From NCBI GenBank assembly GCA_031763025.1, contig JASSKH010000010.1, positions 7,581,427 to 7,645,426 on the forward strand: a stretch of 64,000 nucleotides of DNA. The letters run 5' to 3'. Each line of letters opens with the position of its first letter. Position 1 is the first letter of the stretch. A program made the position numbers and the translations under genes. The stretch is from Macrocystis pyrifera (Eukaryota > Sar > Phaeophyceae > Laminariales > Laminariaceae). The notes under the pieces are model-generated. The model worked only from the letters and a program-made list of their open reading frames with translations, was not told the origin of the DNA and made no database searches. Positions 59,369-64,000 of the stretch are shown piece by piece.

Positions 59369-62300
59369 TGTTATATAATTGTTGCTGGCGATGATCACCA
59401 AACTTTCAGGATCACGCAGTGAGGGTGTGGACAAGGGCGGCCGAACGCGCGGCGCCCGCGGAGGTAGCCCAGGCGTTCGACGAGGGAGTTATTGATGGGC
59501 AGACCAAGGCCAAGCAGGTGACTTTCTTTGCAGAAAATGACAATGAAACAAGGCAGATAGAGTGTTTTAAAATACCGTTGCGCCGGCTGAAATGATCGCG
59601 CCGCCCCACCACTACCGCTGTCACCACCGTCACCATCACCAGACACCAATCACTGCTACCTGGTAACTTGCAATCACCACCACCACCAACACCAACACCA
59701 ATCACTGCTACCTGGTAGCTTCCAATCACCACCACCACCAACACTGCCACCGACCACTACTATTACTAGCCATCACAACAACCACCACCACCACCACCAC
59801 AACCGACCACTACTAAACATTACACCATCACCACCACCACCACCACCACCAACCACCTGTAACCATCACCACCATCCCCTGACTAAAACACCTACGTACA
59901 CGTACATCGCGTCTCGTCGATTTTTTGTCGGCGCTGTCAGCACCCTCTGGCGGTTTCATACCCCAGCAAACCGCCTTGCAATACAATACAAAGCCTTGCG
60001 ATACGGTACAAACCGCAAATACGAGGCGAATAACATATGGAGTTGTTCTTGCACTACTATTATCCGCACGTCGTTCCTCGTCCTACGCAGCGGTTTCGTT
60101 TCGTACCCAAGAAAACGCCCTCACGGTACAGTACAAAACCCTATTATCGTGTTGACGTGCACTACAGACTTTCTGACGCTTTTCAGGGCCCTACGTAGCG
60201 CGGTGAAGTTCGCCTTGCAATACAGTGCAAACCTCAACTATGATACTGTTGAGTTTCTCGTGCTCTACAAATATCCTGACACGTTTCAGAGTCCTAGTGC
60301 GATGTAAACCGCCTTACGTCACCGCACAAAACCTTCATTTCGTCTCCCCGAATTTGAGAAAATCAATAATTTATCAAATATTATTATTGTAGTAATGATC
60401 CCACACTATTTCCACAAACACTCATTGTATAGGATTTAGAGTTGGTCCCACTGTTGAGCTGTGTTTCTCAACCCAATTTTCTTATTGTTCGTGCCGATCT
60501 GAACCTATTTTTCGTAGCACAATGTTTTTTAACCTTTAGGTGCGTATCGCCAAAGCTCTCGACGGAGTATCACATATGCCTTACACGTACGCTTCTGTGG
60601 CCTCGCCAGGGACAGACACGTGGCGCTCTCAAGGCTCATCGAAATCGAAATGAATTCGATTTTTGATTGCGCTTTTCGGTTATGTTCAGACACGCTCTAA
60701 GCACGTCTGCCGCCGTTTTGTTTACGAGGACTTTTCGTTTTTCTGCTCCAGCTCCGAACGTTTCCATCGAGCCAAACTTGGCAGGACTGATCTGAGCTAG
60801 CTCCTTGGTGCACTCCAGTGAGTGCGCCAAAGCGACAGCACTTTTAGTGTCTATTGGTTACACCGTCAATATCCTGACTCTTTTCCGGGTCCTCGCGCCG
60901 TGGAAATCGCCCTAGGATGCAGTACGACACCCCAATATCGTATTGAGTTAGTCGTTCGCTTTTAAAATCCTGATGCTTTTCAGGGGCACTACGCAGCGCC
61001 GTGGAACTCGCCTCGCCATAGCGACAACATAAATGTCACAGTAGTCTTGAGTTGTTCGTGTTCTCTAAGTAGCCTGGCACGTTTCAGGGTCCTATTAATT
61101 ATCAATGGCGCGATATAAACAGCCTTACAGTACAGTACGACAAACCCTGAGTATCAGGTATAGTATTGAGTCGTTCTCACACAGAAAAAACATGCTGACA
61201 CGTTTCAGAGTCCTATTGCTGTACCAGGGGACGTGGTAAGCGCGGTGTAAACCGCCCTACTGCACAGTACCTCACCTACCAAAATATTGTGTTAAACTTG
61301 TGCTTTCGCTTACATATGTTCTGTGACGCTTTTCAGGGTCCTAGTGCCGTGGAAATCGCGGCGCTTCCGAAGTGGGAGGAGCGACACTCTACCGCCGGAA
61401 AGTCCGAGGGACAGGTGCAGGTTTTCCAGAGAAGTGGGAAGGCCATCGCGGCGCAGTGGAGCGCGGCATCTTCTGCCTGGATCGAGGTTGGCGAGGTTAG
61501 TGGGATGTGATGGGGAGGTGGGGGCCTGGAGGTGGTGGAGGGTGGTGTTTGAGTGGGGGCGGGGGTGGGGGCGGGGGTGGTGTGATATCATGCATGGTCG
61601 TAGTCGTATGATCATAGACACTCGCATCCCTGCAATGCCTGGACAGAGGACGTCGGGTTTTCACCGATCATGCAGACATTACTTGCACCAAGCGCGAAGG
61701 GCCGTGAGTAGTTGGGCGAGTCGTATAAAGGGTGAGCTGCGTCTGAGTAAGGACCGCTCATGAGGCGGATTTTCCTGCGTTTTGTGGATGACGGCTGGTG
61801 AGGCCACTCCCAGAGGCAGCGAATGGGAGTACTTTATATCGTACCTGCCTCTTGGGTGCCTTACCATAAACGTGAGTGTGGGGGTGGCGGGGTATTGGAA
61901 TTATGGCTGGTGGCGGTGGTGGGGATAGTGGTGTTGGTGTTGGTGCTGGTGTTGGTGGTACTTGGTGTGAGGTGTTGGTGGTGGTGGTGCTGGTCTTGTC
62001 CTTGATCGTGTTGGTGTTTTGTATTTGTGGGTGTTGCTGCTATTAATAGTGCCCTGTCGGTGATGGTGTTGAATGTGTTGGAGATGCTGATGCTGGTGCT
62101 CGTGTTGGCGTTCGTGTTGGTGCTTTGTTTTTGGTTCGGTGTAAGCGTCGCTGTCAATTTCTATTTATAGCTGTAAACTGCTGAAGCAGTCATGGAAGAA
62201 GTTGGCACTATCAGCGCTACTGCAGTAGCAATACATCGTATGTACATACATGTGTTTTCTTATATATAGGACCGAACGTTGTGGTACCACTTTGTGGCTG

Positions 62301-63020
62301 TCTAGTCTACATCTCAGCAACATGGTGCCAAAGAAAATGGGCGTACTCCCCTTACGGAGACCAATGTTGGTCCACTATGTCCCCCAAGATGTGGAAATCC
62401 AACGAAAAGGGGGCTCTCGCCGCTATCTCGCCCCTGAGATAAGTGGCCAGCCAGGACAGTACGCCACCATCTTGTTGCCGCGTTTTTTTTTTTTTTTTTT
62501 TCCCGCGTATGCATAGGATAACAAAGAAATGAATGAATGCCCTTGTGGAATATAGCATAGAAGAGAACGATACGTACAGAGTACTATTACGGAGGTCCAT
62601 AGTAAATAGGACCAAGTACTGTCAGTAAAAATAGGTAAACATATAGGTTTTTGTGTGCACCATAGGTCCTGCATACTATAGTCCCCCGTAGTAATTATTT
62701 TTACCGTACGCACTGCTGTTGCACAGCCTCTACGTTTGGCGTGGCGAAAAAGATGTCAGGACGATAACGGAGCTACAAAGCAGTACCACAATGTGCGATC
62801 TGATATAAATACATATATATATATATATATATCATGTTGTGGTGTAGTATTGATAGTACCAGTGGCAGTAGTGGCAGTAGTGGCAGTAGTGGTGGTAGAA
62901 ACAGTAGCAGCAATAGCAGTATGGTGACAGCAGTAGCGTTGGTGGTGCCAAGCATCACACACATTTCTCGTTTTTTTCGATCGCCATTCAAATCGACATG
63001 CCTAACACCAGCAGTGCCGA

Positions 63021-63072
<52 letters not shown>

Positions 63073-63341
63073 CTATCCCTCACAATATCGACGCCAACGC
63101 AGGTGATGGGAGCCAGCGAAGGAGGCGTTATCGACGGCGAGTCCTACGACAGGGTGTACCCAATAGAAGTGGAGGGGGTGGGGGGCGCGGTGAGGAAGCT
63201 GCAGATCGGCTACAACAATGGAGAAAACCCGTTCGTGGCTGCCCAGAGGTTCATCGACAAGAACGAGCTTCCTCAAAGCTACCTCTCGGAGATAGCGGAC
63301 TATATTACTAAGCGCGCCGGGGAGACGCCACCGACGATAGG
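51618..63341 (+). CDS. PLAA: PLAA/Doa1/Ufd3-type WD40-PFU protein (10 exons in window, 3' partial)
   Basis: PLAA (yeast Doa1/Ufd3) binds ubiquitin through its WD40 propeller and PFU domain and Cdc48/p97 through a C-terminal PUL domain, acting in ubiquitin turnover and sorting. Exons: 51618-51674, 52947-53079, 54955-55157, 55958-56077, 57402-57485, 58027-58203, 58817-58978, 59410-59517, 61337-61495, 63103-63341. All phases agree. WD repeats: HEGPVRAVQPLPDGRLASSS...TARLW; VTGCMDKVVRIYD; LKGHDGGV...ISGSWDGTAKVWD; LGGHENGV...IRIWD; LREHSGPVRSLDL...NDGTARLW; AGDAGESVSVDESGGCVVW; SGLWCVCALPNGDFATG...AVRVW. PFU: GEVMGASEGG, YDRVYPIEVEG, YNNGENPFVAAQRFIDKNEL. The PUL domain is missing because the window ends. 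Two introns appear to be GC–AG. Confidence 0.93.
51675..52946 (+). other. PLAA intron 1
   Basis: CAG/CTG tracts at 52205-52235 and 52535-52577, CCG/CTG at 52755-52815, C run 52378-52390, TCC-rich end. No gene. Confidence 0.7.
52947..53079 (+). CDS. PLAA: PLAA exon 2: WD repeat 1
   Basis: VRAVQPLPDGRLASSSQDHT then ARLW, ending GVYYDIG. The phase-matching donor is GGAG|GCGAGT, a GC donor; no GT fits phase. Confidence 0.85.
53154..53710 (-). repeat. SINE C, full length, antisense on +
   Basis: Best-preserved copy: GTACTCGATCTCATGCATGG, CCCTCGCATCCCTACAATGC, CGAAGCGCCGTGAGGTGTCC, CCACTTCCAGAGACAGCAAT, ACGTGATACGATCATTCCCC and CAACCCAACCTACATTATA. Confidence 0.88.
54365..54610 (+). repeat. LINE 3' end with poly-C tail
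   Basis: AAACGATCGCTATCCTAGGA to AACAAATGAGTCCCCC; ~210 bp plus a long C run. Confidence 0.82.
54955..55157 (+). CDS. PLAA: PLAA exon 3: WD repeats 2-3
   Basis: DTLADHSHWVVSLAALPPG, VTGCMDKVVRIYDDLG, LKGHDGGVISFSWTAAGQ. Joins exon 2 by G+AC; ends in phase 0. Confidence 0.92.
55158..55957 (+). other. PLAA intron 3
   Basis: Opens with ~100 bp of almost pure G (55205-55290) and an antisense SINE C end (55290-55345); CT-rich toward the acceptor. Confidence 0.7.
55958..56077 (+). CDS. PLAA: PLAA exon 4: WD repeats 3-4
   Basis: LISGSWDGTAKVWDVAAG, LGGHENGVCVLGFPDGK. The donor AAG|GCAAGT is a consensus GC donor; a GT (CATTCCC|GTAACC) 48 nt on also keeps phase. Confidence 0.9.
56078..57401 (+). 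other. PLAA intron 4
   Basis: Degenerate GTTACCG/CGGTAACT inverted words (56100-56400), a 10-bp tandem GCTACGCTGT (56675-56745) and degenerate CGCTTG/GCTAGCG repeats to 57390. The open frame at 56817-57575 is intron read-through. Confidence 0.7.
57402..57485 (+). CDS. PLAA: PLAA exon 5: WD repeat 4
   Basis: 28 codons VATGSTGRQDGGRVVDFQIR then IWDESGQQ; phase 0 at both ends. Confidence 0.85.
57895..57990 (+). repeat. LINE 3' end with C tail
   Basis: GCTCCGTCTCGAAAGGGATG to ACCAATGAGTACGCCCCGCC, 37 nt before the exon 6 acceptor. Confidence 0.75.
58027..58203 (+). CDS. PLAA: PLAA exon 6: WD repeat 5
   Basis: IKTLREHSGPVRSLDLAPGV, MSTSNDGTARLWSLDG. 59 codons, phase 0. Confidence 0.93.
58204..58816 (+). 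other. PLAA intron 6 with TAGGGG minisatellite
   Basis: G-rich from 58235, with GGGGTA units (58390-58600); C-rich end before CCCGGCAG. Confidence 0.75.
58817..58978 (+). CDS. PLAA: PLAA exon 7: WD repeats 6-7
   Basis: GCVLAGDAGESVSVDESGGC, VVWRGAERAQVL, SGLWCVCALPNGDFATG. 54 codons, phase 0. Confidence 0.92.
58979..59409 (+). other. PLAA intron 7
   Basis: T-rich with a G run at 59078-59090 and a ~33-nt C run (59331-59363) before the acceptor. Confidence 0.7.
59410..59517 (+). CDS. PLAA: PLAA exon 8: end of the propeller
   Basis: DHAVRVWTRAAERAAPAEVA then QAFDEGVIDGQTKAKQ, the seventh blade and the acidic linker (PLAA: ...EEIKAFEKEL). Confidence 0.92.
59610..59880. repeat. CAC/CCA microsatellite
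   Basis: Dense CACCAC/ACCACC repeats, with CAATCACTGCTACCTGGTA twice (59646-59665, 59699-59718). Confidence 0.85.
59940..61336 (+). repeat. Tandem decayed copies of the exon 9 acceptor and 5' end
   Basis: The real junction CTTTTCAG|GGTCCTAGTGCCGTGGAAAT is preceded by six diverged versions at about 60166, 60277, 60885, 60969, 61074 and 61196 (each CTGAC/TGGC...TTTCAGGG/CAGAGTCCTA...GTGGAAnTCGCC or GTAAACCGCC), plus a remnant near 59930. Spacing is about 85-130 bp. Confidence 0.75.
61337..61495 (+). CDS. PLAA: PLAA exon 9: linker before PFU
   Basis: GPSAVEIAALPKWEERHSTA, GKSEGQVQVFQRSGKAIAAQ and WSAASSAWIEVGE, like PLAA LPG...GxREGQTRLIRDG...AYQWS...WIKIGDV. 53 codons, phase 0. Confidence 0.93.
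61570..61885 (-). repeat. SINE C, truncated, antisense
   Basis: GTGATATCATGCATGGTCGT, CACTCGCATCCCTGCAATGC to CTGCCTCTTGGGTGCCTTAC. Confidence 0.8.
61890..63102 (+). other. Rest of PLAA intron 9
   Basis: GGTGTT/GGTGCT repeats (61900-62140), a MITE A copy (62585-62693), AT and CAGTAG microsatellites (62810-62930), and a ~48-nt C run (63023-63071) 30 nt before the acceptor. Confidence 0.7.
62585..62693. repeat. MITE family A, complete
   Basis: TATTACGGAGGTCCATAGTA to AGTCCCCCGTAGTA. Confidence 0.82.
63103..63341 (+). CDS. PLAA: PLAA exon 10: PFU domain
   Basis: VMGASEGGVIDGESYDRVYP, IEVEGVGGAVRKLQIGYNNG, ENPFVAAQRFIDKNELPQSY and LSEIADYITKRAGETPP: the PFU (PLAA family ubiquitin-binding) domain. 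Ends in phase 2 (ATAGG|GTGGGT); later exons are outside the window. Confidence 0.95.
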
Positions 63342-64000
63342 GTGGGTGGGTGGGTGCGTGTGTTGGCTGTTGTTGGGTGTCATTCAAACATGTCAGGAGG
63401 CAGCACTTTCACCGCTTGACAGACAGCGACTCTGCCTTGACGTGCCTTGACTGACACCAAAGTATTACAGGTTTTAGAGCGGAAAACTCGGCCCTACACC
63501 CGTCGACAGCGCACGTTTCGCAATTTGCTTGGCACGTCTCTTGACATATTTGGTGTCACTGGGTGTTGGGATTGGTGGGAGCGAGATGGGGGGGTGGGGT
63601 GTTGCTGGGGTGTGTGTTGTGGTGCTGTGGTACTATTCGTGTTGCGCTTGGGGTGGGCGAGGATTAAGGGGAGGGGGGGGGGGGGGGGGGGGCTCATGTC
63701 ATGTATGACCGCAGTCGTATGTGGTGGGGTTTTGGGAGGTGTTTTCGGGTGTTGGTGTTGGGACAGGCTGGGGTGTGCGGGGTGGGGGTTGGCGTTTTGC
63801 TTCGGGGCGGGGCGGGGGTTGTGGTGTTGCCGTGTTTGTTGATGGGGTGGAAGGGGTCAGGGGGTGGGTGGGATATTAGTGGTGTGCGTTCGGGTTGGGG
63901 TGTTGGCGTGTTCGGGCGTTTGGGGTTGGGTGTCTGCGGGCGTTGGGGTGCTCGGGGTGTAGGGGTGTCGAGTGTTGCGGTGTTTGGTAGTGGAGTCAGG
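63342..64000 (+). other. PLAA intron 10, start
   Basis: G/T-rich GGGGTGTTG-type repeats with a ~28-nt G run (63665-63692) and an antisense SINE C end (63690-63722). No exon seen before the window ends. Confidence 0.7.

Overview
The window is eukaryotic nuclear DNA. It holds three intron-rich protein genes with GC-rich exons, long introns with GT–AG (occasionally GC–AG) borders, and dense transposon-derived repeats. The style (CAG/CTG, GTT and poly-C/poly-G tracts, kilobase introns, a TTAGGG-like stretch) best suits a stramenopile alga, perhaps a brown alga. That assignment is an inference. A run of exactly 100 Ns (29380-29479) marks a scaffold gap, so the sequence is an assembly.

Layout. 1-2.7 kb: repeats only (a poly-A-tailed SINE-like element abutting half a MITE). 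2.72-28.3 kb, plus strand: a RECQL4-family helicase in about 19 exons. It has an Sld2-like N-terminus, a very long low-complexity region, the RecQ4 'NFVR' motif, a GRF zinc finger, a SAP motif, Asp/Glu tracts, a complete RecQ helicase core and a C-terminal helical segment. 28.96-51.06 kb, minus strand: a NUP50-type nucleoporin (conserved N-terminus, NPF/FG-bearing Ser/Ala/Gly-rich middle, C-terminal Ran-binding domain) spread over 22 kb, with an 8.3-kb first intron and a last intron that spans the gap. 51.62 kb to past the right edge, plus strand: a PLAA/Doa1/Ufd3-type protein (seven-bladed WD40 propeller, then the PFU ubiquitin-binding domain). Its PUL domain must lie beyond 64 kb. RECQL4 and NUP50 converge with about 0.6 kb between stop codons. 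NUP50 and PLAA diverge from a 553-bp shared upstream region. The three genes act in separate processes (replication initiation and DNA repair, nuclear transport, Cdc48/p97-ubiquitin handling) and nothing suggests a joint pathway.

Repeats. About 21 copies of a ~109-bp near-palindromic MITE (ends TTACGGGGG...CCCCCGTAA); a second ~75-90-bp inverted-repeat family; a LINE represented mainly by 5'-truncated 3' ends, whose reading frame stops just before a poly-C tail; a ~550-bp SINE-like family ending in the same GAGTAC-poly-C tail; several smaller elements; and many mini- and microsatellites.

Most unusual: the GRF-plus-SAP insertion in the RecQ4 protein; the polarity of introns in all three genes on both strands (G-runs after the donor, C-runs before the acceptor); and introns that contain decayed tandem copies of their own neighbouring exon edges.
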